NCBI RefSeq assembly: GCF_030270605.1
Contig: NZ_BSYJ01000003.1
Span: 372,001 to 436,000 of the forward strand
Direction: 5' to 3'
From: Biformimicrobium ophioploci
GTDB taxonomy: Bacteria > Pseudomonadota > Gammaproteobacteria > Pseudomonadales > Cellvibrionaceae
DNA length: 64,000 bases
The position numbers were made by a program, and so were the translations under genes. Position 1 is the first letter of the stretch; each line of letters starts with the position of its first letter. The notes beneath the pieces are model-generated. The model did not search any database. It was not told the DNA's origin and saw only the letters and a list, made by a program, of their open reading frames with translations. Below, piece after piece: positions 19,693 to 29,678 of this stretch.

Positions 19693-21432
19693 TTACATCT
19701 GCTCCATGACTTCAATACCCAGCAAGCCGAGGCCGTGCTCGATGGTTGCCGCAACCAGCTGGCAGAGGCGCAGACGGCTGGCCTTGTCTTCCTCGCTAAC
19801 ACCTTCCTTGAGCACCGGGCAGGCCTCATAAAACGACATGTAGGCGCTGGCCAGGTCGTAGAGGTAGGTACAGAGTACGTGCGGGAAGGCATCCTTGGAA
19901 ACCTGTTCCAGCATTTCCTCAAACTGGCATAGCTTCAGCGCCAGCTGCTGTTCCTGCGGCGCAGCCACGACGATACTGCCGCTGAGCTGTTCCGGGTTGA
20001 TACCAGCCTTGCGGAAGATGCTGCGTACGCGGGTGTAGGCGTATTGCAGGTAGGGCGCGGTGTTGCCCTCAAAGCTGAGCATGGAGTCCCAGCTGAAGAT
20101 GTAATCGTTGGTGCGGGTCTTGGACAGGTCGGCGTACTTGACCGCACCGATGCCCACCTTGCGTGCGATTTCCGCGCGGGTCTCCGGCGCAAGCTCGGGG
20201 TTCTTCTCTGCCACCAGCTTGTCGGCGCGCTCAACCGCCTCATCCAGCAGTTCTGCCAGCTTGACGGTGCCGCCAGTGCGGGTTTTGAACGGTTTGCCGT
20301 CCGCACCCATCATGGTGCCGAAGGGGTGGTGCTCGAGGCTTGTGTCATCGGACGCGTAGCCGGCCTTGCGCGCAACGGTGAAGACCTGCTGCATATGCAG
20401 CGACTGGCGCGCATCGATGAAATACATGATGCGGTCGGAGTCGAGCTTGCTGACGCGGTAGCGGATTGCGGCCAGGTCGGTGGTGGCATACAGGTAACCG
20501 CCGCCGCGCTTCTGCACGATCACGACACTCGGGTTGCCTTCCTTGTCTGCCATCTCCGGCAGAAACACGACCTGGGCGCCGTCATCTTCCACCGCCAGGC
20601 CCTGCTGTTGCAGGTCTGCCACCAGCACGGGCAGGTCGGCGTTGTACATGCTCTCCGGTGCGACATCGGAATGTTTCAGGGTGACATTCAGCTTGTCGTA
20701 GATTTCCTCACTGTGGCTGACGGAAACCTCGATGAATTTCTCCCACAACGCACTGCACCGCGGGTCGCCGCCCTGCAGCTTGACCACGTAATCGCGGGCG
20801 CGGTCGGCGAAGCCTTCCTCGTCATCGAAGCGCAGCTTGGCCTCGCGGTAAAAAGCTTCCAGGTCTGAAAGTGCGACTTCCGCCACTTCATTGGCTTCCA
20901 GCTTGTCCTGCAGGTGCGCCAGCAGCATGCCGAACTGGGTGCCCCAGTCGCCCATGTGGTTCTGGCGGATGACCTTGTGGCCCTGGAATTCCAGCAGTCG
21001 CACCAGCGCATCACCGATGATGGTGGAGCGCAGGTGGCCAACGTGCATTTCCTTGGCCAGGTTCGGCGCAGAATAGTCGACCACCACAGTCTGCGGATTG
21101 GTGGTATTGCCGATGCTCAGGCGCGGGTCAGCCAGTGCCTTGTCCAGTGAGGTGCCGAGGAAGGCCGGGTCCAGGTGGATGTTGATAAAGCCCGGGCCTG
21201 CGATTTCAACCTTGGTGGCAATGCCCTCGAGATTCAGTTTCTCGACGATGCTGGTCGCCAACTCACGCGGGTTGGTGCCCATGTGCTTGGCCGCGGCCAT
21301 GGCGCCGTTGGCCTGGTAGTCGCCAAAGCCCGCCTTTTTTGCGGGTGCGAGGTGCGGGCCGAACTTGGCCGGAATATGGGCTTCCAGCATGGCGGCTTGT
21401 ACTTTGTCGGTCAGCAGCTGACGGATATTCAT
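19693..21432 (-). CDS. argS: Arginine--tRNA ligase
   Basis: 579 residues, usual length for ArgRS. An N-terminal Arg-tRNA-synthetase-specific domain (1-~115) is followed by the class I HIGH-like motif ([15 protein letters not shown]) and [16 protein letters not shown], which takes the place of KMSKS. The C terminus is the DALR anticodon-binding domain ([20 protein letters not shown], ending [10 protein letters not shown]). Charges tRNA-Arg in the cytoplasm. A single-gene unit, divergent from sbcB. Confidence 0.97.
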   Translation of the reverse strand: MNIRQLLTDKVQAAMLEAHIPAKFGPHLAPAKKAGFGDYQANGAMAAAKHMGTNPRELATSIVEKLNLEGIATKVEIAGPGFINIHLDPAFLGTSLDKALADPRLSIGNTTNPQTVVVDYSAPNLAKEMHVGHLRSTIIGDALVRLLEFQGHKVIRQNHMGDWGTQFGMLLAHLQDKLEANEVAEVALSDLEAFYREAKLRFDDEEGFADRARDYVVKLQGGDPRCSALWEKFIEVSVSHSEEIYDKLNVTLKHSDVAPESMYNADLPVLVADLQQQGLAVEDDGAQVVFLPEMADKEGNPSVVIVQKRGGGYLYATTDLAAIRYRVSKLDSDRIMYFIDARQSLHMQQVFTVARKAGYASDDTSLEHHPFGTMMGADGKPFKTRTGGTVKLAELLDEAVERADKLVAEKNPELAPETRAEIARKVGIGAVKYADLSKTRTNDYIFSWDSMLSFEGNTAPYLQYAYTRVRSIFRKAGINPEQLSGSIVVAAPQEQQLALKLCQFEEMLEQVSKDAFPHVLCTYLYDLASAYMSFYEACPVLKEGVSEEDKASRLRLCQLVAATIEHGLGLLGIEVMEQM

Positions 21433-21644
21433 CGTGTCGGACGGTCTCGGTGTTTGCTCGGTGCTGGCTCGGTGCTGGACAGTCTCGAGGCTTGCCCGGC
21501 TTTCCCGCAGGGGAATACCGGCTATTCAGGTATAGAGGGTAGCGGGATTTTAGCGACCGGGGCATGCATTGCAAGCTCGGGCATTTTCCCGGCGCGGCGT
21601 GCGCGATAGACTGCGACAAAGCATAAGATAAGGAAGCCGGTGCC

Positions 21645-23072
21645 TTGAACAATCAGTCAACCCTCTATTGGCACGATTACGAGACCTGGGGAACGGATCC
21701 CGCCCGGGACAAGCCGGCGCAGTTTGCCGGCATTCGCACGGATGAGGACCTGAACATCATCGGCGATCCGTTGATGATCTACTGTCGCCCGCCGGAAGAT
21801 TGCCTGCCGCAGCCGATGGCCTGCCTGGTGACCGGCATTGCCCCGCAGAAGGCGGAGGCGGAGGGCCTGCCGGAGCCGGAGTTTATGGCGCAGATCCACC
21901 GCGAGTTTATTCAGGCGGGAACCTGCGGGGTGGGTTACAACAGTATCCGTTTTGACGATGAGGTAACCCGCTATGGCCTCTATCGCAATTTTTACGACCC
22001 ATACAAGCGCGAGTGGTTCGGTGGCAACAGCCGCTGGGACATCATCGACATGGTGCGGCTTACCTATGCGTTGCGCCCGCAGGGCATCGAGTGGCCTGAG
22101 CGGGAAGCGGGAGTGCCGTCCTTCCGCCTTGAGCAACTGACCGCGGCCAATGGTATTGCCCATGAAGGTGCGCACGATGCATTGTCGGATGTGCTGGCCA
22201 CTATCGAGATGGCACGCCTGATCCGGCAAAAGCAGCCGAAATTGTACGAGTTCGCATATCGCCTGCGGCGCAAGCAGGAAGCCACAAAATTGATCGATGT
22301 GCACACGCGCAAGCCGCTGCTGCATATTTCCGGCAAGGTACCGGCCGCCAACGGCCACCTGACCTACATTCTCCCGCTCGCCATGCACCCGGTGAACCGC
22401 AATGCGGTCATCTGCGCGAACCTGGGTGAAGACCCCGAAGCCATACTTTCCCTGGATGCGGACCAGCTGAGGGAAAGGCTCTACACGCCGCGTGCAGAGT
22501 TGCCGGAAGGGGCGGCCCCGGCCGGCCTCAAGCTGGTGCACCTGAACAAGTGCCCGATCCTGGCGCCGCCCAATATGCTCGATGACAGGCGCGCTGCGGA
22601 ACTCGGAATTGACAAGGCGCGCTGCGAAGCGCACTGGCAGAAGTTGCGGCAAGCGGATGTTGCGGCCAAGGTGCGGGAGGTATTCACAGGCGATGACTTC
22701 CCGCAGCGGGATGCGGAAGCAAGCCTCTATGCCGGTTTTATCAGCGATGCAGACCGGGACCTGTGCCGTGAGGTCCTGGGCAGCCCACCGGAGCGGTTGG
22801 CGTCGCTGGGGCATGGTTTCAGTGACGAGCGCCTGCCGGAGTTGCTTTTTCGTTACCGCGCACGGAATTACCCCGCCACCCTCTCCGAGAAGGAGCAGGT
22901 GACCTGGCGCGACTGGGTCTATCGTCGCCTTACAGACCCGGCTGCGGGTGGTAGCCTCACTCTGGAAGACTACTTTAATACCGTAGAGGCGCTGCGGGCG
23001 GACCATACCGATCCGCGTGAGCAGGCGCTGCTGGACCAGCTGGTGGCCTGGGGGGATTCGCGCCTGGCCTGA
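21645..23072 (+). CDS. sbcB: Exodeoxyribonuclease I
   Basis: 475 residues from a TTG start with a strong AAGGAAG site; no ATG fits. The DEDDh exonuclease motif is at the N terminus (WHDYETWGTDPARDKPAQF). HEGAHDALSDVLATIEMARLI holds the third exo motif, followed by the SH3-like and C-terminal domains of ExoI. It degrades single-stranded DNA 3'-5' and interacts with SSB in recombination and mismatch repair. Confidence 0.95.
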   Translation: MNNQSTLYWHDYETWGTDPARDKPAQFAGIRTDEDLNIIGDPLMIYCRPPEDCLPQPMACLVTGIAPQKAEAEGLPEPEFMAQIHREFIQAGTCGVGYNSIRFDDEVTRYGLYRNFYDPYKREWFGGNSRWDIIDMVRLTYALRPQGIEWPEREAGVPSFRLEQLTAANGIAHEGAHDALSDVLATIEMARLIRQKQPKLYEFAYRLRRKQEATKLIDVHTRKPLLHISGKVPAANGHLTYILPLAMHPVNRNAVICANLGEDPEAILSLDADQLRERLYTPRAELPEGAAPAGLKLVHLNKCPILAPPNMLDDRRAAELGIDKARCEAHWQKLRQADVAAKVREVFTGDDFPQRDAEASLYAGFISDADRDLCREVLGSPPERLASLGHGFSDERLPELLFRYRARNYPATLSEKEQVTWRDWVYRRLTDPAAGGSLTLEDYFNTVEALRADHTDPREQALLDQLVAWGDSRLA

Positions 23073-23183
23073 CGTGGTCACTGCCCGATACGCTTCTGGT
23101 GCTAGGGCCACAAGCCATTAGGCAGTACAATGCCGACCCGGTAAAGGCGGGCCTGCGCCAGGGCGTCTGCAGAGGAGTAAAGC

Positions 23184-24197
23184 GTGGACTTTATCGGTAC
23201 CCATATCTTATCGGTCAACCAATTCGAGCGGGCAGACATCGAGCATGTTTTCGATGTGGCTGATCGCCTGGTGCCCTACGCGCGGCGCCAGAAAGTTACC
23301 CGCGTGCTCGAAGGGGCCATTCTCGGCAATATGTTCTTCGAGCCCAGTACCCGTACGCGCATGAGCTTCGGCGCCGCTTTCAACCTACTTGGCGGTACGG
23401 TGCGGGAAACCGTCGGTATTTCCAGCTCGGCAATCGCCAAGGGCGAATCCCTGTACGATACGGCGCGTGTACTCTCCGGGTACAGTGACGTGGTCTGCAT
23501 GCGTCACCCGCAGCCCGGATCCGCGGCGGAATTTGCCGCGGCGAGCCGTGTCCCGGTCATCAACGGTGGTGACGGCGCCAATGAACACCCGACCCAGGCG
23601 TTGCTGGACCTGTACACCATCCGCAAGGAGCTGGCTGCAAAACAGCGGGGCCTGGATGGGCTGCGCATTGCCATGATCGGGGATCTGAAACACGGCCGCA
23701 CAGTGCACTCGTTGTGCAAACTCCTGTGCCTGTTCAACAGGGTGCAGGTTGTACTGGTATCGCCGGCTGCGCTGGCGATGCCGGGTGAAATTGTGGAAAT
23801 GTTACGTGGTGCCGGGCACGAAGTGCGAACTTCGGACGAGCTTGAGGGTTCGATCAGTCACGTCGACATTGTCTACTCCACGCGTATCCAGGAGGAGCGA
23901 TTCGAGTCACAGGAAGAGGCCAACCATTACCGTGGCCAGTTCCGCCTGAATCGTGCGATCTATACGCGCCACTGTGAGCCAAACACGGTCATCATGCACC
24001 CGCTGCCAAGGGATTCACGTGCAGAAGCCAATGAGCTGGACACCGACCTGAACGAGCACCCGAACCTGGCGATTTTCCGACAGACGGATAACGGCCTGCT
24101 GGTGCGCATGGCGCTGTTTGCGCTGATTCTCGGTGTTGAGGATAAGGTGGACTACTACTCACACCCGGTACGCTGGCACAGTCGTCGGGAATATTGA
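23184..24197 (+). CDS. pyrB: Aspartate carbamoyltransferase catalytic subunit
   Basis: 337 residues from a GTG start preceded by GAGGAG. The carbamoyl-phosphate site FEPSTRTRMSFG, the intersubunit loop Ser/Lys (SSSAIAKGES), NEHPTQALLDLYTI and the aspartate-binding HPLPRDSRAE are all present. It is longer than E. coli PyrB (311), and no pyrI regulatory gene or pyrC follows. It catalyses the committed step of pyrimidine synthesis. A probable single-gene unit. Confidence 0.95.
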   Translation: MDFIGTHILSVNQFERADIEHVFDVADRLVPYARRQKVTRVLEGAILGNMFFEPSTRTRMSFGAAFNLLGGTVRETVGISSSAIAKGESLYDTARVLSGYSDVVCMRHPQPGSAAEFAAASRVPVINGGDGANEHPTQALLDLYTIRKELAAKQRGLDGLRIAMIGDLKHGRTVHSLCKLLCLFNRVQVVLVSPAALAMPGEIVEMLRGAGHEVRTSDELEGSISHVDIVYSTRIQEERFESQEEANHYRGQFRLNRAIYTRHCEPNTVIMHPLPRDSRAEANELDTDLNEHPNLAIFRQTDNGLLVRMALFALILGVEDKVDYYSHPVRWHSRREY

Positions 24198-24393
24198 ATA
24201 GATTGCTGGGCCCTGGAGGGCGGGACCTGTTCAGCAAAAGGTTCAAGAGCACGTACTTTTCAGCACCCGCCGTCAATCGTCCTTAATGATCGCGAGCGAG
24301 CCTCAGCCTCTCTCCAGAGGCACAACGAGGCTGCCTGCCCACGCAATAAAACTCGCCGAACGTCAGCGTTAATAATGTAAGTCTTGTCTCAGC

Positions 24394-24438
24394 TCTGGCA
24401 AAAAAACGCCGAATCTTTCGAGACGGCGCTTTGTGCCA
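24394..24438. terminator. Compound hairpin after pyrB/lipoprotein (probable bidirectional terminator)
   Basis: CTGGCA and TGCCAG form an outer stem enclosing AAAAAAACGCCG...CGGCGCTTT. Read on the minus strand the inner stem is followed by a T-run, so it could end the small lipoprotein transcript; in the other direction it may end pyrB. The remaining gap (24198-24393) shows nothing else I can name. Confidence 0.55.
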
Positions 24439-24456
24439 GATCTGACTCGACTTAAA

Positions 24457-24648
24457 TTACTTGACCACCTTCATGCAACGAGTGTTGTCGTCGACCATAA
24501 AGCAGTCCGCATCAGATGGACAAGCCATGTTGGTAGGAATCTGCTCCGTCCCCGCTGGGCACATCACAGGCGCTGGTGTGCTACAACAGCCGGCGAGCAG
24601 CAATGAACAAACGATACCCATCAAATAGGTGGTTGGAGTGAATTTCAT
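24457..24648 (-). CDS. Small Cys-rich lipoprotein
   Basis: 63 residues from ATG 24648, chosen for its AGGAG site seven bases upstream. The signal ends LLLAGC, with a second Cys right after it. The mature part of ~40 residues has further Cys (VMCPAGTE, MACPSDADC, NTRCMKVV) that could form two disulfides. I do not recognise a family. It is flanked on its 5' side by a 450-base AT-rich region without a gene. Confidence 0.7.
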   Translation of the reverse strand: MKFTPTTYLMGIVCSLLLAGCCSTPAPVMCPAGTEQIPTNMACPSDADCFMVDDNTRCMKVVK

Positions 24649-25100
24649 CCCCTGACTCCTTTCGGTTGATTTCATTCAAAAGCGTAGACAAAAATATGTC
24701 ACTTGTTCGGTGTGTTCGTAAAAATATTTACTATGCACTTACCGCTTATTGGAGTGTAATAGGCCGGCAGAAGAAATTTGGGGTAGGCACCAATTCGAGA
24801 GGATTCGCGCGCCGGTTTTTACCTTTTTTTAAGGGTTTTTTTCACGGTTACCCGATTTTTTGCGGTTTGCAGAATTCCTGAAATGCGGAAAATGGCAGAT
24901 TAATTTTTAATTCGCTGCTGTTGGCGGATTTCTTTTTTGGGAAAATATTTCTCTCGGGTATCTCGGAATGCCAGGCGGTGGTGATGGCTAAACTAGAAGG
25001 CAACACCGTGCCGACTTTCATGCCAGTTACATCTCAATGTGCCTGATTTGGCGGCGCGCTCCGGCGTAACTTTTCTGTTTTTCGGGACATCATTAACCCA
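24649..25100. other. AT-rich intergenic region without a supported gene
   Basis: 452 bases between the divergent lipoprotein and SDR genes. The stretch 24670-24960 is clearly richer in A/T than anything nearby, with T-runs near 24820-24845 and 24930. A 71-codon frame (24666-24881) has no ribosome site and low-complexity aromatic composition, so I do not call it. It presumably holds two promoters; it could also be a remnant of transferred DNA. Confidence 0.5.
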
Positions 25101-26567
25101 ATGCCTGCCCAAAACATCCTGATTCTCGGCGCGAGCGGCTTTGTAGGTAGCCACCTGGTCCCTGAGCTGATCGCGGAGGGACATCTTGTCCGGGTTGCCT
25201 CCAGGGACCTGCCGCCACTGGAGAGCTTCGGGTGGCCGGGTGTTGAATTGCTCCCGCTGGATTTTGATCGCTCGGAAACGCTGGACCGGGCCTGTGGTGA
25301 TATCGATACCATCTACTACCTGCTGCAGGGACGCGCCTCAGATGAGAGTATCGAGGATGTAGAGCAAAGCATGGCGCGCTCTGTCTGCAAGGCTGCGGAT
25401 CGAGCGGGGGTAAAACGCATTATTTACCTGAGCGTGCTTCAGGAGGGTGGCGGGGAGCCTCTTCGAAGCAGCCAGTACCTGCGGGCGCGCTACCGGACAT
25501 CAAAGATACTCGCCTCGGGTTCAGCATCACTGACCGAATTACGCGCCGCCATTGTCATTGGGCCGGGTTCGGTGGCGTTCGAGCTGATGCGCGACGTGGT
25601 GGTGCACCTGCCTGTGGTTTTCGCGCCTCCTGTAATCGAGAACCGCGCCCAGCCAATCGCCCTGGACAATGTGCTGGAGTACCTGCTGGCGGTTCTGAAT
25701 CTGCCTGAGACCGAGGGGCGTCGCTTCGATATCAGTGGCCCCGCGATGCTCAGCTATCGCGAGCAGATGGAGCAGATGGCGACGGTGATGGGGAAGAGTA
25801 TCCAGGTAAAAGTGTCCTCTCGTATTTCCCGTAAAATCGCCCGTGCCGGCCTCTCGCTGGCCTCCTCTGTGCCGCGGGACTCTGCCAATGCGCTGCTCAG
25901 CGGTATGGGATTCGATTTTCGCGCCAAGCCCGAGGCCCTGCGTGCGCTGGTGCCGCAGAAGTTGTTGATGTTCGATGAGGCCGTGCAGAGCAGCCTGCTA
26001 CGAGAGCAGGCCAGCGCCGGTGCGACTCGCTGGCGGCAGGGCTCCCTGCGCTACCGCAATTACGACCCCCGCAATGGCTACTTTGCAAAAACAGCGCGCG
26101 GTTCGGCCACAACCAATGCCTCACCGGCAGAGGTCTGGTCGCTGGTGGAGCGGATTGGCGGCGAGCGCGGGTATTATTTTGGCGACTGGCTGTGGCGACT
26201 GCGCGGCTGGATGGACTTCTGCGCGGGCGGGCGCGGGAATATTCGGTGCAGGGACGATGCGGTGCATCTGCGTCCGCGCGGGCGTGTGGATTCGTGGCGG
26301 ATCATCACTGTGCAGGAGGGGCGCATGGTCGAGCTGGGCCTGCGTATGAAGGCACCGGGCGCTGGGATTCTGCAGATCGAGGTAATACCTGAGGGTAGTG
26401 GTAGTCGCCTGGAGATTATCTCCTACTGGCACCCGTCCGGCTTCTGGGGAATGCTCTACTGGCGTGCACTGGCGCCCGTTCTGGGGTATGTGCTGCCGGG
26501 TATGGCCCGCTCTATCTGTATGCGGGCAGAGCAGCAAGGCAGTGAAAATGGCGTGGTGTCGGGCTAG
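25101..26567 (+). CDS. NAD(P)-dependent SDR (NmrA-like) fused to DUF2867 domain
   Basis: 488 residues. Residues 1-~290 form an atypical SDR: ILGASGFVGSHLVPEL is the nucleotide motif, followed by an NAD(P)H-binding fold without a strict YxxxK pair. The C-terminal ~170 residues match DUF2867, a START-like domain (TTNASPAEVWSLVERIGGERGYYFGDWLW ... DSWRIITVQEGRMVELGLRMKAPG), ending in a hydrophobic segment. The fusion is common in proteobacteria and annotated as an oxidoreductase; the substrate, perhaps a lipid or quinone bound by the START-like domain, is unknown. Convergent with the DUF3549 gene. Confidence 0.85.
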   Translation: MPAQNILILGASGFVGSHLVPELIAEGHLVRVASRDLPPLESFGWPGVELLPLDFDRSETLDRACGDIDTIYYLLQGRASDESIEDVEQSMARSVCKAADRAGVKRIIYLSVLQEGGGEPLRSSQYLRARYRTSKILASGSASLTELRAAIVIGPGSVAFELMRDVVVHLPVVFAPPVIENRAQPIALDNVLEYLLAVLNLPETEGRRFDISGPAMLSYREQMEQMATVMGKSIQVKVSSRISRKIARAGLSLASSVPRDSANALLSGMGFDFRAKPEALRALVPQKLLMFDEAVQSSLLREQASAGATRWRQGSLRYRNYDPRNGYFAKTARGSATTNASPAEVWSLVERIGGERGYYFGDWLWRLRGWMDFCAGGRGNIRCRDDAVHLRPRGRVDSWRIITVQEGRMVELGLRMKAPGAGILQIEVIPEGSGSRLEIISYWHPSGFWGMLYWRALAPVLGYVLPGMARSICMRAEQQGSENGVVSG

Positions 26568-26600
26568 CTGCGGGGCAAGGTGCAGGGCAGGACGCGGGCG

Positions 26601-27659
26601 TTAATGCACCGAGCCGGGTGTGTCGCTGGCACCGCGCAGGAAAGCGCCAAATTTTGCGGCAATAACTTCATCGCGATCCGGGCTGCGGATAACCTGCAGC
26701 AGGCGGTTGCGCACTTCAGGCAGGTACATCAGGTCGGAAAGCAGCAGGTTAAAGCCGCTCTGGTCCAGGTGTTCTGCCGCCTTGCTGAGCCACAGCGCTG
26801 CCAGCCTGTCGTCTTCAAAATCCGTACAGCAACGGCTCGCAAGTGCGGCCAGTACTTCAACGTTGGCGCCCGCTTCGGACCCCAGCAAATCGATCAGAAA
26901 GTCGCGGCGCATGCCTGAGGCGGCGCTGTTCGAAACGCCGCGTACTGCGGCGGCGATCAGGCCAAAATTGGGTTCACTGGTCGCGCGCTCGGCCCGTGCG
27001 CGGCGGATGATCCTTTCACACAGCTGGTGCGGAATGGCTTCGCTTTCCAGGCACTGGCAAAGCGCAATGAATACCGGCCCCTCGATAAGTTCGAGTTGCT
27101 GCTCCAGCAGTTCCTGTTGTTCCTGCCAGCGCACGGAAACATCCGCGATGCCCTGCATGGCAAGGTTTTGCCAGCCGGCTTTCCCTTCGCTGCGCAGGTA
27201 GTCCATTGTCGCCCCAAAATGTGGCCCCGGTTTCTGGGCCAGGGCGAGTGCAGCCCTGGCATGGAATACGGCGCGACGATCCTCAGCCGGCGTGTAGATA
27301 ACTTCGCTACCATCGAGGGCGCGCTGCAGCCCGGCGGCTGGATCCTGGTCACCGGCGTCTGCGAGGCTCTGCAGGAGTCGACGCAGGAATGCGTCGCGTT
27401 CGCTCAGTCTGAGCTTGCCCTGCTCGTCGAGGGGCAAGCGCAGGAACCAGACGATCGGGGTCTGCTTGTCTTCGTCAAACCACAGCAGCAAACCGAGCCA
27501 GGCCTGCTGCAGGTAGGGGTGGGGCCAGGGGGCATCGCCCGCTTCAAAAGACTCCACCACCTTGCGCGGCACAGGCTGCAGGCGCCGGCCGAGATCGAAC
27601 CAGCGCTGCCGGAGGCCGGCCTGGTCCAGAAGTTCGAACAGGGTGGTGGGTGTATCCAT
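26601..27659 (-). CDS. DUF3549 family protein
   Basis: 352 residues, soluble, Leu- and Ala-rich and mostly helical. It opens TLFELLDQAGLRQRWFDLGRRLQPVP, which fits DUF3549, a family found mainly in Pseudomonas/Microbulbifer-like gammaproteobacteria. There is no catalytic motif I can point to and no signal peptide. It starts 3 bases after the NhaC-type gene stop, so the two are one transcription unit. Confidence 0.75.
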   Translation of the reverse strand: MDTPTTLFELLDQAGLRQRWFDLGRRLQPVPRKVVESFEAGDAPWPHPYLQQAWLGLLLWFDEDKQTPIVWFLRLPLDEQGKLRLSERDAFLRRLLQSLADAGDQDPAAGLQRALDGSEVIYTPAEDRRAVFHARAALALAQKPGPHFGATMDYLRSEGKAGWQNLAMQGIADVSVRWQEQQELLEQQLELIEGPVFIALCQCLESEAIPHQLCERIIRRARAERATSEPNFGLIAAAVRGVSNSAASGMRRDFLIDLLGSEAGANVEVLAALASRCCTDFEDDRLAALWLSKAAEHLDQSGFNLLLSDLMYLPEVRNRLLQVIRSPDRDEVIAAKFGAFLRGASDTPGSVH

Positions 27660-27662
27660 GGT

Positions 27663-29132
27663 TTAGCCAGCCTGTTGGATATTGGCGCGGTTCAGGGGCA
27701 TCTGCTTGAAGTTGAAGTAACCGTAAGCGATGGCCAGCAACGGGCAAATCAGGTTGAACAGGGCGAACGGCGCGTAGGCAAAAGTCGCAACGCCGAGGGT
27801 TGCACTCATGTAGGCACCGCAGGTGTTCCACGGGATCAGCACGGAGGTGATGGTCCCGGAGTCTTCCAGCGTACGGGAAAGGTTGAGGCCATCGAGCCCC
27901 TTCTCCTCGAAGGCTTCGCGGAACATGCGGCCCGGCAGGATAATCGCCATGTACTGGTCGCCGGCGGCGACGTTCATGCCAAAACAGGTGAAGACGGTTG
28001 TCGTAATCAGCCCGGAAACGGTTTTCACACCGGACAGTGCGGACTTGACGATGCGCTCCAGGAAACCGGCCTTTTCCATCGCACCGCCGAATGCCATGGC
28101 AGAAACGATCAACCATACCGTATTGAGCATGCTCTCCATGCCGCCCTTGGAAAGCAGCTTGGCAACCGCCGGCAATTCAGAGGTGGATGAATAGCCCCCG
28201 AACAGGCTGATCCACACGCCCTTCAGCAGGTCCCAGCCGCTGCCGGAGCTGTCCGCGAGCTTTTCCACTGCCTGCGGCTGCAGGAAGACAGCCATGACGC
28301 ACGCGGCCAGGGTGCCGATCATCAGGGCGGGGAAGGCCGGGACCTTTTTCCAGGCCAGGTAAAGCAGCAGGGCCAGCGGTAACAGGGTAATTGCGCTGAT
28401 ATGAAATTCACCTGCAAGGGCGGCGCGCAGGGTCTCTATCTGTTCGCCGGATACGCGAGCGTGCTCCGAAGTCAGGCCCAACACACTGAAGATAACCAGT
28501 GCGGCGACGAACGCCGGGATAGTGGTCCAGAGCATATGGCGGATATGCTGGAACAGGTCCCGCGATGCCACGGCAGCGGCCACGTTGGTGGTGTCCGACA
28601 GCGGTGACAGCTTGTCACCAAAATAGGCGCCGGAAATAATCGCACCGGCGGTGATGGCGTCGTTCAGGCCCAGCGCCTTCGAAATGCCGATCAGCGCGAT
28701 ACCGAGGGTGGCTGCAGTCGTCCAGGAGGAGCCGATGCTCAGGCCGACGATGGCGCAGATGATGGTGCAGGCGGGGTAGAACCAGTCCGGCGACAGAATC
28801 TGTACGCCGTAGTAGATCATGGAGGGCACCGTGCCCGACAGGATCCAGCTACCCACCATGGCGCCGACCATCAGCAGGATCAGTACGGCACCGAATACGA
28901 GGCCGATACCGTGCAGCATGCCCGCTTCCATTTCCTTATAGCTGAAGCCGTTCTTGATACCGATCAGGCTGGCGAGCAGCGCACACAGGATCAGTGCAAT
29001 CTGGTTAGGGCCATAGGATGAGTCGGCACCGAAAAACTGAACCGAGGCAATGAGAAGCGCTATCAGGACAAGCAGCGGGGTAAGTGCGTCAAGCAGGCTT
29101 GGCGCTCTGGTGGTTTGGCTGGTTTGGGTCAC
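27663..29132 (-). CDS. nhaC: Na+/H+ antiporter, NhaC family
   Basis: 489 residues with about 11-12 membrane helices. Family features include IGSSWTTAATLGIALIGISKALGL, AYFGDKLSPLSDTTNVAAA and WNTCGAYMSATLGV, typical of NhaC/ArcD-type antiporters. It exchanges external protons (or malate/lactate in some subtypes) for internal sodium, which suits a marine cell. Cotranscribed with the DUF3549 gene. The exact counter-substrate is not certain. Confidence 0.88.
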   Translation of the reverse strand: MTQTSQTTRAPSLLDALTPLLVLIALLIASVQFFGADSSYGPNQIALILCALLASLIGIKNGFSYKEMEAGMLHGIGLVFGAVLILLMVGAMVGSWILSGTVPSMIYYGVQILSPDWFYPACTIICAIVGLSIGSSWTTAATLGIALIGISKALGLNDAITAGAIISGAYFGDKLSPLSDTTNVAAAVASRDLFQHIRHMLWTTIPAFVAALVIFSVLGLTSEHARVSGEQIETLRAALAGEFHISAITLLPLALLLYLAWKKVPAFPALMIGTLAACVMAVFLQPQAVEKLADSSGSGWDLLKGVWISLFGGYSSTSELPAVAKLLSKGGMESMLNTVWLIVSAMAFGGAMEKAGFLERIVKSALSGVKTVSGLITTTVFTCFGMNVAAGDQYMAIILPGRMFREAFEEKGLDGLNLSRTLEDSGTITSVLIPWNTCGAYMSATLGVATFAYAPFALFNLICPLLAIAYGYFNFKQMPLNRANIQQAG

Positions 29133-29174
29133 ATTTCACTCCACAACTTTATTCTTATAGGTCCGCCGGTATTG

Positions 29175-29678
29175 CTATAGGCCCGCCGGTGGCATTGAGG
29201 TTGCCTGCCCGCAGCACTTCTTGAGCTTCCGGCCGCTGCCGCAGGGACAGGGCTGGTTGCGGTCCAGTTTGGCTTTTTTGTGTACACCGTCCAGGTAATA
29301 CCAGTTGCCATCCTTGCGGACGAACCGGGACAATTCCCTGAGCGTGCGAATGCGGCCATTCTCCCGATAGATGGCAGTAAAGTCCACTGTGCCGCCGGTA
29401 TCCGCGGGTTTGCCTGCCGCGGTTTCATTGATTTGCAGTGCCAGCCACTCGATACCCCGGTTCCAGTCCCGGATCGCGGCCGCGGGGTGCTGGTCGCGGG
29501 TTTCCACTGCGGTGGTGGCGACGAGGTAATCCACCTCGCCCCGGCAGTAGGCGCTATAGCGCGAGCGCATCAGCGCCTCTGCCGTCTTTGCGGGCTCCTT
29601 ACCCAGGATACAGGGCCCGCAGCAATGCTCGAAGGAGGCCCCGCTGCCGCATGGGCAGACTTTCTGGTCAGTTGGCAT
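29175..29678 (-). CDS. YchJ family SEC-C motif protein
   Basis: 167 residues with SEC-C zinc motifs at both ends: CPCGSGASFEHCC (N-terminal) and CPCGSGRKLKKCCG (C-terminal). The middle is the NTF2-like YchJ domain (ALMRSRYSAYCRGEVDYLVATT). SEC-C motifs are known from SecA, where they bind SecB and zinc, but YchJ itself has no firm role. 42 bases before the nhaC start, same strand. Confidence 0.88.
   Translation of the reverse strand: MPTDQKVCPCGSGASFEHCCGPCILGKEPAKTAEALMRSRYSAYCRGEVDYLVATTAVETRDQHPAAAIRDWNRGIEWLALQINETAAGKPADTGGTVDFTAIYRENGRIRTLRELSRFVRKDGNWYYLDGVHKKAKLDRNQPCPCGSGRKLKKCCGQATSMPPAGL

Noticed and set aside
21456-21477. A short direct repeat (GCTCGGTGCTG twice) before argS
   Set aside because: Two 11-base copies in a GC-rich leader; no third copy or spacing pattern points to an operator or array.
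21657-23111. A 484-codon antisense frame across sbcB
   Set aside because: The sbcB reading frame shows all exonuclease motifs; the antisense product is Arg/Leu-rich without any family pattern.
24666-24881. Possible 71-residue protein in the AT-rich gap
   Set aside because: No ribosome site, no signal peptide or family pattern, and composition that follows the AT-rich background.
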